Assembly (NCBI RefSeq): GCF_050624435.1
Contig: NC_134546.1
Coordinates: forward strand, 14,965,001-15,029,000
Direction: 5' to 3'
Source of the DNA: Tenrec ecaudatus
Taxonomy: Eukaryota > Chordata > Mammalia > Afrosoricida > Tenrecidae
Length of the DNA: 64,000 bases
The position numbers were made by a program, and so were the translations under genes. Positions 27,801 through 35,100 of this stretch are shown in pieces. Numbering within the stretch: position 1 is the stretch's first letter; each line of letters opens with the position of its first letter. The notes under the pieces were generated by a model. That model ran no database searches. It was not told the DNA's origin and saw only the letters and a program-made list of their open reading frames with translations.

Positions 27801-30800
27801 AGACCAAGAAGGCCAGTCTTGAAGGAAAAACAGTCTACTACACATGGCAGCTTGTACTAGGTATCTCTTCCTGTTGTCGTTGCATGGATGCTAAAGAGGG
27901 GGCTTCAGTACAAACATAAAGTGGCAAAGCCTGTTTAAGCTTAGCGGCATCCCTAGACTCTCAGGAGTGGCACCAAGCCTGTGGCATAAAAATGTACAAA
28001 GCCTTGGAAATGTGGCCTTGCTGCTGGCTGACCTCACCCCCTGCTTCCCAGGTTCTTTCTGGACTGCACTCCAGCCTCATTTGCTTTCTTCAAATACACT
28101 GAGGTCATTTCCCCGAAGTCATCTGCAGTTCACTGGGCTGCTTTCCCTGAGGCCCTCGCGTCTCCCTCCTTCGCCACTCGGGCATCAGTTTGCATGTTAC
28201 CTCTCCCAGGAGGCTTCCTGTCCTCCAGTGGAACCCTCCCAAACCACTGTCCCTCACCCTCTCTGGTCTTCTCCCCTGCACTACCACCACCATTGTCGGG
28301 TTCAGTCAGAGTTCTATCCGCCCCCTTTCTAGAATGGGAGCAGCAGCCAACAGGGGCCTGGCCCAATTGGTTGGTTCCACAGGTCGTAGGTACCCAAGAG
28401 TTGTGGAGTAACAGCATAAGTGTTTCAGTCAGAATGGGGAAAGCGAGGCCACTGCTCTGGAGTTCACGCGCCCCCTTCCTTTCCGCCACCCACTGCCACC
28501 CGGTTTTCACACCCTGGAGCGCCGACAGACCACGCAGTGTTCCAGGGGCCTTCATAAGCGATAAGGAGAAGAGCAGCCACGATGAGCAGATACTACTCTA
28601 GGGCTTAGGAAACGAGCACATCCTTCTCTTAGGAAAACAACCGACACTGCACATGAAGAGCTGGGAACCCCATTTTCAGGCAGAGGAAACGGAGGAGCGG
28701 AAGCTTTCTACTCCGGTAGAGTTACAGTCTTGGAAACCCACAGGGGCAGGCCTACCCTGACCTCTCCGGCCACTGGGAGTCAGAATTGACTCTATGGCAG
28801 TGAGTGAGTGTTCAACTTGGCAAAAATCAAATCAAACCCAAAGTCTATCAACCTACTTACTGAAAATCAACTCAATCATACACACACATCAGAATCTGCG
28901 TGGAACCAGGGCTGCCCTTGCCTGCTCGGGCCTGGGCTATGCTACCAAATGGCCTTACACAGCAGGCATGTGTTCTTGTCTTTAGACATTCGTGGAAATC
29001 CGAACCGCAACACATTTATCAGAGTGCGATGGGGGGAGCTATTTGTGTAAAGGTCATACAAAGACTTTTCTTGGCCCCTACGTATTACCTTAGCCTTGGA
29101 AAGACAAGATGAAAAAGAATTAGGTACCTACTTAAAACTTTTGCTAGAAAACCTTGCTTTTAAAAATGAAGATCTACTGCTCAAACATTGTTCCACAAAG
29201 AAAAGGAATAAAGATTCATCCGGTTTGTTCCACGATGCTGAAAATGACCCTCCATGCAGGCTGTGGTGGGCCTAGATTTTGGTTCTCTTTGCCACCAGCA
29301 TAAATGAACATCAGAGAAAGCCAGGATCGATAGTTCCCAGGAGAGCTATTTCTGTTCTGTCTGTGGGTGGGTCTAGTACAGCCTGTCACTATTTCCTCCT
29401 CCACATCCTGGCATTACTTCATTAGCACGAAAAGCTTCAGGCAACCAAAGCGAACAAGCAGCTCGTTCAGTGGCTCCGAGACTAAAAAGGCAGACTTTTA
29501 TTTATTAGCTTATGACTAATTTTGAAGATATAAACAGCCACAATCATGATTCTATCTTTCAGGGCCACTGCTAGTCCATCTGGTACCCTTGTGCCAGTTA
29601 CAAAGCAGTTGTTCTCGAAGAGGCTGGTGAAGTTTTACATGTGCACGACCAGAGAGAAGGGATGCCAGTGTTCGCTCCCACTCAACCCTGGTTCAGACAC
29701 CTTTGTGCGGTGCAACCAACTGCTCAACTGTCTCCGGAGTCCCTGCCCTCCACACTCTCTCCCCTTACCACCGAGATGGGGAAGCACTGCAAAGACCTGT
29801 TTGCCCCCTTCCCCTCTTTTTATCTTGGATCCATGGAACTTGGAGCCCATGGCTCAAGGATGGCTTCAAGTACTCATCCTGGTGTTTGAATAAGAAGTTT
29901 GGGGCCCGCACACCTGCTCCTCTAAAATGGCCTGTTGAGAATGTACTCGCCCTATTTACCCAGTTACCCCTCATCTCCTCCCAGTCGATTCTACACGCAG
30001 TTTCTGATCCCTACAGTTCTCAGGCTTCCCCACACTTGTCTATTACAATCCTAAATGTCTGATGATGCCTGTCACTAATCACTTCTTTCCAGGTAACCAA
30101 AATTGAGTAGTTTTGTTTTTTAATTGTCAAGGCCTATAAAAATGTTATCATTATTTGTAACTCCTTCACTAGTGATAGTTACATCTGATCCTGCCCCACC
30201 TGGTTAAAGCCCTTTAGTAATGACTCGCTTCTCTAAGAAAATACGTATAAGTTCTTTAAATACATCTCGTGCAAGGTCAGGTGCCTGCTAAGTCCTCTTG
30301 CTTTTTTGAACTGATAACAAACTCTACCTCTTGACATCTGCATATGATGTATCTCCTGAAAACCTCATCCTCCACTCCGTTTGGCTTAATTGGCTTCCAC
30401 TGTTGGGTCCTGTCAAGCGGATCACAACTCACAGCAGCCCTCAAGGAGAGAGTCGAGCTGCCATTCTAAGGTTTCCAAGACTAGATCCTTACAGGAACAG
30501 AGGGCCACGGTTTCCTCTCTAGGAGCAGTGAGTGGATTCAAACCACCAACCTTCTGGTTAGCAGGTGAGTGCTTACTAACCACTCCCATTCTACTCCTCT
30601 CAAATGTGTTTGTACTCTCATAGACCCTGTTCCTTCCTGTGAAAGAATTCCTGTCGGTCTGTATGCATGCATCGCTGGTTTAATTATTTGAAGATTTCCA
30701 CGACTAGAAAATAAACCTCATGAGTGGGGGCCGTGCCATGTTCATGCTTGGGAATACCAGGTGTTCAATTGGTACTTGGTTTAAAGAATGAATACATGTA

Positions 30801-31444
30801 TTAAGATTCTCTTCCAATTATTCTGCAAGTCCTCTGCGGGTAGGCTACGCTTTGGCTCCGTTGGTAAGAAAAAGTATTTCATTAGCATGGTCCGCCCTAG
30901 AAAGAGATTCGGGACTCTCAGCAAGCAACTGGGAACTGTCTAAAAGGCCCTCGAAACTCAGCCACGAAGTTTAAACCTCGTTTCCCAAGGATTTCGCGCT
31001 GGACTGTGCTAGGCAAAGGCATCAGCGCGATGCGAATGAACCAGCACATCAAAGAATTCAGGACTCCACGCAAAGCGTTTTCAATCCAAGGATCCCTCAG
31101 TCTGCGATCAGCTTCGCTGGTTCCGCACAGCTCGAGCTGTGTTTTGGGAAGACACTAGTCAAAAACTTAGGCAAAGAAAAATGTAGACCCCCTTTGAGCG
31201 GCAATCGCCTCCTTAACGTTCCCAGATTCGGCTCTGGACGGTCTCGAACAGAGATACCCACCTCCCTAAGCAGCTTCAGTTCCCCGTGCTGGATCTCATA
31301 CAGTTGAATGACGCCGGTGCCCCGGGCGAAGTTGCCCATGGCCACAAACTTGGCGCTGCATGGCACCCATTTACAGTCAAACACCGTGTAGTTGAGGCTC
31401 TTCTGGATATGGGAGATAATCTGAGGTTTCTCGAAGGCCGACAT
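9627..31444 (-). CDS. DNAAF10: DNAAF10 (WDR92/Monad), complete, eight coding exons
   Basis: Cytoplasmic WD40-repeat adaptor of the RPAP3/R2TP (PAQosome) co-chaperone. The family is needed to preassemble axonemal dynein arms in the cytoplasm. The exons join as 31444-31262, 24514-24414, 21731-21601, 19587-19486, 17085-16970, 15082-14948, 12726-12629 and 9834-9627. All introns are GT-AG. The joined frame is open for 357 codons, the length I know for the human protein. It starts [10 protein letters not shown] and ends VTKLQRM. WD-type signatures are visible at VWDPR (about 143-147), LFDLR (194-198), VFDMR (238-242), LHLWK (284-288) and SLDWS (326-330), fitting a single beta-propeller. Introns are 1.9 to 6.7 kb and carry SINEs, a SPIN element and an L1 tail. 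No break or missing exon was seen. Identity rests on near-continuous recall of the family sequence and is very secure. Confidence 0.96.
10094..10305 (-). repeat. AfroSINE-type SINE
   Basis: Near full length, in DNAAF10 intron 7. The reverse-complemented body (CTCACTGCCACTGAGTCGAT) leads to the head with the B-box-like GCGGTTTCAAACTCTTGACC and ends CCACTGGGCTCCT. Confidence 0.8.
11536..11640 (+). repeat. palindromic MITE-like repeat
   Basis: It starts GCTTCAAAAAGTTTGTGGGG and has CATTATCTCTTCATTCC in the middle, as in related copies at 15226-15296 and 22483-22553. The second arm is degraded. Confidence 0.4.
12195..12405 (+). repeat. AfroSINE-type SINE, full length
   Basis: In DNAAF10 intron 7. 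The tRNA-like head is seen (GGGTTGCCTGTTGGGCTG, B box AGTTCAAAACC). The body with CACAGGGCAGTTCTACCC follows, and the end is GATGGCAGTGAGTTTTTGG. Confidence 0.85.
12629..12726 (-). CDS. DNAAF10: DNAAF10 coding exon 7
   Basis: The exon has 32 codons, from [10 protein letters not shown] to GGLHLWK, plus the TA of a split Tyr. The acceptor is GTTTAG before 12726 and the donor is GTAAGT at 12628. The GGAGGLHLW strand is a WD blade. Confidence 0.95.
14342..14356. repeat. poly(C) run of 15
   Basis: An uninterrupted C homopolymer in DNAAF10 intron 6. Length in such runs is error-prone. Confidence 0.9.
14948..15082 (-). CDS. DNAAF10: DNAAF10 coding exon 6
   Basis: The exon has exactly 45 codons, from [10 protein letters not shown] to FASVSEK. 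It contains the WD-like strand KFHVFDMR. The acceptor is TTCCAG before 15082 and the donor is GTAAAG at 14947. Phase is 0 on both sides. Confidence 0.95.
15226..15296 (+). repeat. palindromic MITE-like repeat
   Basis: The left arm GGTGGGGAAATTCCATTATC pairs with the right arm CCATCTTTCCCATGAGC after inversion. It lies in DNAAF10 intron 5, next to exon 6. Confidence 0.45.
15428..15560 (-). repeat. L1 3' UTR fragment
   Basis: It matches the antisense of mammalian L1M tails: AGCCATTTTAAAATGC, then GGCACTTAGTATATTCACAA and TGCTGTACAACCACCA. It lies in DNAAF10 intron 5. Confidence 0.75.
15639..15829 (+). mobile_element. second SPIN-type hAT MITE
   Basis: The copy is 191 bp with both ends: CAGTGGTTCTCACCC and GGTTGAGAACCGCTG. 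The interior (TTATTTTCGTTGCTACTTCA, CCCCTGTGAAAGGGT) matches the copy at 7893-8073. The flanks CCACAGTG and CCCTAGTA agree at only five of eight positions, so the target duplication has decayed. It lies in DNAAF10 intron 5. Confidence 0.85.
16048..16235 (+). repeat. unclassified interspersed repeat
   Basis: It starts GATTGAACTGTGTCCCCCAA, then ATGTCAACTTGGCTGAGCAA. I recognise this as a motif widespread in placental genomes but cannot name the family. Confidence 0.4.
16418..16562 (-). repeat. AfroSINE-type SINE, diverged
   Basis: It has GCTGCTGTCAAGCTGACTCC and CCCCGTGGGGCCTCTG, then a degraded head with CATTCAAACCACC and GTGGCTCCTAGAG. Confidence 0.6.
16970..17085 (-). CDS. DNAAF10: DNAAF10 coding exon 5
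   Basis: Two bases complete a Gly and are followed by 38 codons, including [19 protein letters not shown] and the end ETNIKNG. The acceptor is TTCCAG before 17085. The donor is GTAATG at 16969, a weaker form than the other sites. Phase is 0 at the 3' side. Confidence 0.95.
18000..18039 (+). repeat. 24-bp tandem duplication
   Basis: GGTTACATCTCATCCT occurs twice, 24 bp apart, in DNAAF10 intron 4. The spacer is CCGTGCT. Confidence 0.85.
18132..18290 (+). repeat. AfroSINE-type SINE
   Basis: The head reads CACAGTGGGTTAAGCATCAG and CTGCTAACTGCAAGGTTGG. The body has GTTCTACTCTGTCCCATACG. It lies in DNAAF10 intron 4. Confidence 0.8.
19205..19355 (-). repeat. MIR-like SINE
   Basis: The inverse MIR core can be read: GGTAACTTGCTCCACATCAC, GTAAGTGGCAGAGTCAGAAT and TCAAAGCCAGGTT. 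It lies in DNAAF10 intron 4, close to exon 4. Confidence 0.6.
19486..19587 (-). CDS. DNAAF10: DNAAF10 coding exon 4
   Basis: Two bases complete the split Gly. They are followed by 33 codons with the signature [16 protein letters not shown] and the end DCWTVAF. One base of the next Gly lies before the donor GTGAGT at 19485. The acceptor is CCGACAG before 19587. Confidence 0.95.
21601..21731 (-). CDS. DNAAF10: DNAAF10 coding exon 3
   Basis: The first base completes the split Trp. It is followed by 43 codons from [10 protein letters not shown] to VTGSRD and one base of a split Gly. It contains the GHKEIIN motif typical of a WD repeat. The acceptor is TTTAG before 21731 and the donor is GTGAGT at 21600. 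Confidence 0.95.
22285..22355 (+). repeat. palindromic MITE-like repeat
   Basis: The left arm CCAAAAGTGTGTGGAGACAT and right arm CGCACAAATTCATTGAAACT are roughly inverted. It lies in DNAAF10 intron 2. Confidence 0.4.
22483..22553 (+). repeat. palindromic MITE-like repeat, best copy
   Basis: The left arm CTTCAAGAAGTTTGTGGAAA is roughly inverted in CCCAAGAAGTTTGGAAG, with TTTTAATTCCATTTT in between. It is about 70 bp long and lies in DNAAF10 intron 2. Confidence 0.45.
23585..23785 (+). repeat. AfroSINE-type SINE, full length
   Basis: B box GCGGTTCGAAACCACCAACC, CCCACAGGGGCAGCTCTCCC and the end GTCACGGTGAGTTGGAATAG are all clear. It lies in DNAAF10 intron 2. Confidence 0.88.
23918..24104 (-). 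repeat. AfroSINE-type SINE
   Basis: It starts CCATCAATTCAATTCTGGCT and ends with the inverted head, GGATTTGAACTGCTGACC and CTACCCACCAGGGATCC. It sits about 300 bp from DNAAF10 exon 2. Confidence 0.85.
24414..24514 (-). CDS. DNAAF10: DNAAF10 coding exon 2
   Basis: The exon has 33 codons plus two bases, starting [10 protein letters not shown] and ending NLHI plus the TG of a split Trp. The acceptor is CTGAAG before 24514 and the donor is GTAAGG at 24413. It carries the [10 protein letters not shown] strand of the first WD blade. Confidence 0.94.
26205..26219. repeat. (TA)n tract
   Basis: About seven TA units in DNAAF10 intron 1. Confidence 0.85.
26330..26503 (-). repeat. AfroSINE-type SINE
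   Basis: It has GAGACCCTAAAGGAAGGG, TGGGTTTGAACTACTGACC and the end GTGCCACCAAGGGTCCTC. It is abutted by a second SINE in the same orientation. Confidence 0.82.
26512..26695 (-). repeat. AfroSINE-type SINE, tandem neighbour
   Basis: It reads CCCCCTGCTGTCAATTCAAG, then GTGACCCTACAGGACACAGT and the degraded head TTAGCAGCTCAATGCG. It lies nine bases from the SINE at 26330-26503. Confidence 0.8.
28700..28812 (+). repeat. AfroSINE-type SINE, 3' part
   Basis: It has GTTACAGTCTTGGAAACCCA and the end GAATTGACTCTATGGCAGTG. It lies in DNAAF10 intron 1. Confidence 0.8.
30403..30592 (-). repeat. AfroSINE-type SINE
   Basis: It reads CTGTCAAGCGGATCACAACT and AAGGTTTCCAAGACTAG, then the inverted head GATTCAAACCACCAACC and TCTGGTTAGCAGG. 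It lies in DNAAF10 intron 1, 0.7 kb from exon 1. Confidence 0.82.
31262..31444 (-). CDS. DNAAF10: DNAAF10 coding exon 1
   Basis: The exon has 61 codons, ending LKLLRE before the donor GTGGGT at 31261. The ATG at 31442-31444 is chosen because [10 protein letters not shown] is the family N-terminus. An in-frame ATG 11 codons upstream (31477) would add a short unconserved extension. The exon ends in phase 0. The neighbouring 5' leader runs into the promoter shared with PNO1. Confidence 0.95.
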
Positions 31445-31922
31445 GGTGCAGCAGATTCCACAGCGGGCAACTGCCACCAGCGGACGCCGACCAAGAACTA
31501 GCCTGGAAACCAGACTACAAACATCAACGACAATTTGCTCTCCCGCTTGCCGTACTCGGTCCCCGAAAGTTGGATTTAGTTATCGAAGATAATGCCAGAG
31601 GGGCTACTGGAGTCATAACACGTTTTCTCTGCAGACAACACAGACTTCTTTATTGTCTTTATACGCTCTGTCACAAATATAGTTTTGGTTTTCTAAAAAA
31701 TGCTTAATCTGTAAGTTGCGCAGCCAAAGGGTGGCCATAAAAATCAGGCATATTGTCGGACAGCCCCTAGCCATATGAGAACTCCAGCTTCGGGTCTCCG
31801 CCGTAGGACCGCTTAGGAAAGAGGGCGGAGCCCAGGGGCCGGTTGGTGAGCCGTGCGCATGCGAAGTGCGGCAGCCCACGTGTGAGAGGCGGAAGCACCG
31901 GCGGGGCCGGAGAGTCCCGGGG
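31445..31922. promoter_or_regulatory. bidirectional promoter of DNAAF10 and PNO1
   Basis: The two start codons lie head to head 478 bp apart. The PNO1 side is CpG-rich and has no obvious TATA box. An NRF1-like palindrome TGCGCATGCG lies at 31854-31863 and an E-box CACGTG at 31877-31882. An ETS-like GGCGGAAGC lies just after it, near 31890. Such sites are usual in promoters of housekeeping gene pairs. The middle part (31610-31760) is AT-rich, and transcription starts cannot be placed from sequence alone. Confidence 0.75.
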
Positions 31923-32129
31923 ATGGAAGGCGAGATGGAGGCACAGAGCGCCGGGGCCGCGGACGGTTTCGTTCACGTCACTCGCAAGGGAAGCCGGCGG
32001 GCGAGGAAACGGCAGGCCAAGCAGCTGTCGGCGACTGAGGAGAGCAAAGACGGGGACCGCATGGACACTGAGGAGGCCCGGCCCGCGAAGAGGCCCGTCT
32101 TCCCGCCCCTCTCCGGGGATGGGCTCTTG
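31923..32129 (+). CDS. PNO1: PNO1 coding exon 1
   Basis: The exon has 69 codons, from MEGEMEAQ to PPLSGDGLL. The donor GTACTG at 32130 differs from the usual GTAAGT. It was accepted because the next exon resumes exactly with GGKEETRK in phase 0. Confidence 0.92.
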
Positions 32130-35100
32130 GTACTGGAGGGGACGCCGGGCAGGGGGCAGCAAGGGATCCGTCTGGGTGACGTGGAAGCTGCCGCCGCCGC
32201 TGTTGTGGACTGAGCTCTCCTTCTAGAGAAGTGACTCCCGAGGTTTAACTCGTTCCGTGAAGGAACATTTTGGTGGATCAGCTGTCCTGCAAGCCCTCAA
32301 CTCTGGAGACACGTACTAAAGTTGTGTGTCCTTTTTCCCTTTAGGGCGGAAAAGAAGAAACAAGGAAAGTCCCCGTGCCAGCGAACAGATACACACCACT
32401 GAAAGAGAACTGGATGAAGATCTTCACGCCTGTTGTAGAGCACCTGGGACTTCAGATCCGCTTTAACTTGAAATCGCGGAATGTGGAAATCAGGGTAAGG
32501 AGAGTGCCATTTCCCTACAGGCCTTGCTGTAAATAGCTGGTCACGGCCATACCATCGACTTGGCACTGGTTGCCACTGTCGCTCAGGTTTTGATGATGTC
32601 TTACAAAGATCGTTTGTTTCTCTGCAAGTTTCCCTTGTTGCTTAAATGTCGCCTTCCCCGGATGTGAGGGGACTTCAGACTGTACACTGGGAGATTCCAT
32701 TCTCTTTTCAACAAACTCTGAAGCCTCCCCGACACCCCCAGTGCCAGTTCCAGCTTAATGGACCTTGACCCACACAGCTTCTTTCGATTACAATATGTTG
32801 CTGTCTTCTGTGCCTAGAAGGTTAAAACCAAAAATATCAAGCTTTCACTGTACCTGCTTTTCAAGTACTGGACACTGGTCCCAAGTTCTCATCACTACTT
32901 TGAGCATTTCTATCCCCATACACCTGGATAGCTTTTTCCTCTGTAGAAGGTCCTGGTCTCCTTACTCTATTTGTCTTTTACTACAGTTCCTGCCATGGGT
33001 CTAGTTCATGTTCTTCCTCCTTTATAATTGGTGGCTTTGCCTACCCTTTGTTCAGCACCTTTCTTTGGTTTTGCTTAACTGTTACATTTTGCAGCAAAGC
33101 TGAATGAGATTCCATTAACGTGTCGAAGAGGACATTGGTGGTCCGATGACTTTGCACATTCCGTGGGGAGCCCTGGGTTGGACTCCTGGTCAGGCAACTC
33201 GAGTACATTCAGAGTGCTCCTTAGAAGTGAAGGTGGCAAGACTTCATCTTTTGTACTTCGGGAAGTCATGCTTTGTCTGTCAGTGCAGGCTTGTTGCATG
33301 TTGTTTGGATATCAAACATTTAAGCAGAACTTCCAGTCTAAGCACAGGAGGTAGAAATCCTGGTAATCTACTTCTGAAAGTCAGCCCATGGAAACCCTGT
33401 GGATCAGAACAGTCCCATCCTGTTGTGCATGGGGTTGCCATAAGCTGAGGGCCAGCTTGTTGCCAGGTAACAGTAGCTGTCTTGACACTTGCAGACCTTC
33501 TGTTCCGGACCATGGCGGCACTTAGACGGACACTACATCATTTGTTATGTGAGGCAGCCTTATGAAATAGATAATCGCCATCCATGTTATAGATGTGGGG
33601 AAACGGATGGCCAAGGAAATTGTATATTTGGGCCCAAATCATCAAGTTGGTAAATAAGTCTTGGTTCTATGAGAGGTTCCTCAGGTTCTTCCACTGTGGC
33701 CTGACTTTTCAGATGAGAAAACTTAAGACATATAGTACCTAAGTGTCTTATCCAAAGACACAGTATTGGAACAAGGGTCTAGTTTGTTTATGGGTTGTTT
33801 TTGGTTTTTTTTGTAAACTAATTTTGTTGAGCTAAATAATGTATGACAGAAACACTGCTTTGTAAACCACTTTTTTTATAAAGTCTGCAACTCAAAAGGA
33901 TTGTGAATTACATTCACTGTATTGTGTAACTGTTACAGTTGTCTGTTTGCAAAACTTTTTCTTCATCCCAAATAGCAACTTCGTACACTTTCAGCAGCAC
34001 CTCCCCTCTCCTCCTTCCCTAACCCATGGTAACCTCTAATGCCGTGAATTCTACACCCTCGCAAGTCATGGACATTTCAGAGGAGTGGGGGCATCCATCT
34101 GTCTTGTGTCTGTTTTATTTCACTCAGTATAACGCTGCAGGTTAATCTATGTCAGCGCATGTATCAGGATTTTGTGTCTCTTATGACTGAATAATATCCT
34201 TGTAGAGTTACAGTCTGAGAAACCGAGGGTGGGGCAGTTCTACCATGCCCTACCTAGGTGCTATGAGCCAGCCCTAACTCAGTGGCAGTGTGTTTGGTTT
34301 TTAGTTTAATTCTTAGGGACCTTAAAGAAGAGGGTAGAACTGGCGGGGGATTGTAACTCTTTAGGGTTCTAGAAAGCTTTGTCTTTCCCCCTTAGAGCAG
34401 CTGGAGGCTTTGGACAGCTGATCTTGCATTTAGCAGCCCAGCACATGATCACTACTCCTGCACGTCTCCTGATGCTTAGTACAGAGGAGTGACGAAGAAA
34501 TGGATTGACAAGATGGATTGACATCATGGCTGCCACACTGGGCTCAAACATAGAAATGATTGTGGGTGGGGATGATGCAGTGCTGGGCAGGGTTTTGTTC
34601 TGTTACACATAGGCTTGCTAGGACCCGGGACAAACTCAAAAGAACTGCTAGACAACACCTCGAAACCATTGCATGTGGGTATGAAGTAGCATCTTATGGT
34701 TTTAATTTGCATCCTTTGATGATTAATGATCCTGCGCATTTCTTTTCCTGTCCTTATTAGCAGTTTCCATGTCTGTAAAGAGAAAGTGCTATTCTTGTCC
34801 TTTTCCAGATTCTTAACTGAGTTGTTGTATTTTGGTGGTTGTTATAGGAATTCCGTTTATGTTCTAGATAATAAATCAGATATGCAGTTCCCAGGTATTT
34901 TCTCCCATTTTATAGACCCTTCACTTAGTTGGTAAACAACAAAACTTTCATAGACAAAAGTTTAAATTTTTATGAAACTGTTTGCTTTTTTCATTTTCCT
35001 CTTATTACTCATGGTTGCGTATGTGTGTCATGTCCAAGAATCCATTGAGAAAACTCAGATTCTAAAACATATTCCCGAGGTTTTAAGATGCGAAGAGTTT

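Noticed and set aside
31866-32213. PNO1 start moved upstream to an in-frame GTG at 31866, and reading through the exon 1 donor
   Set aside because: Vertebrate PNO1 starts at MEGEMEAQ-like sequence (31923). The frame past 32129 is intronic, because exon 2 resumes the conserved protein at 32345.
31843-32226. A 127-codon frame overlapping PNO1 exon 1 in another frame
   Set aside because: Arg/Gly-rich shadow of the CpG-rich exon, not a protein I recognise.
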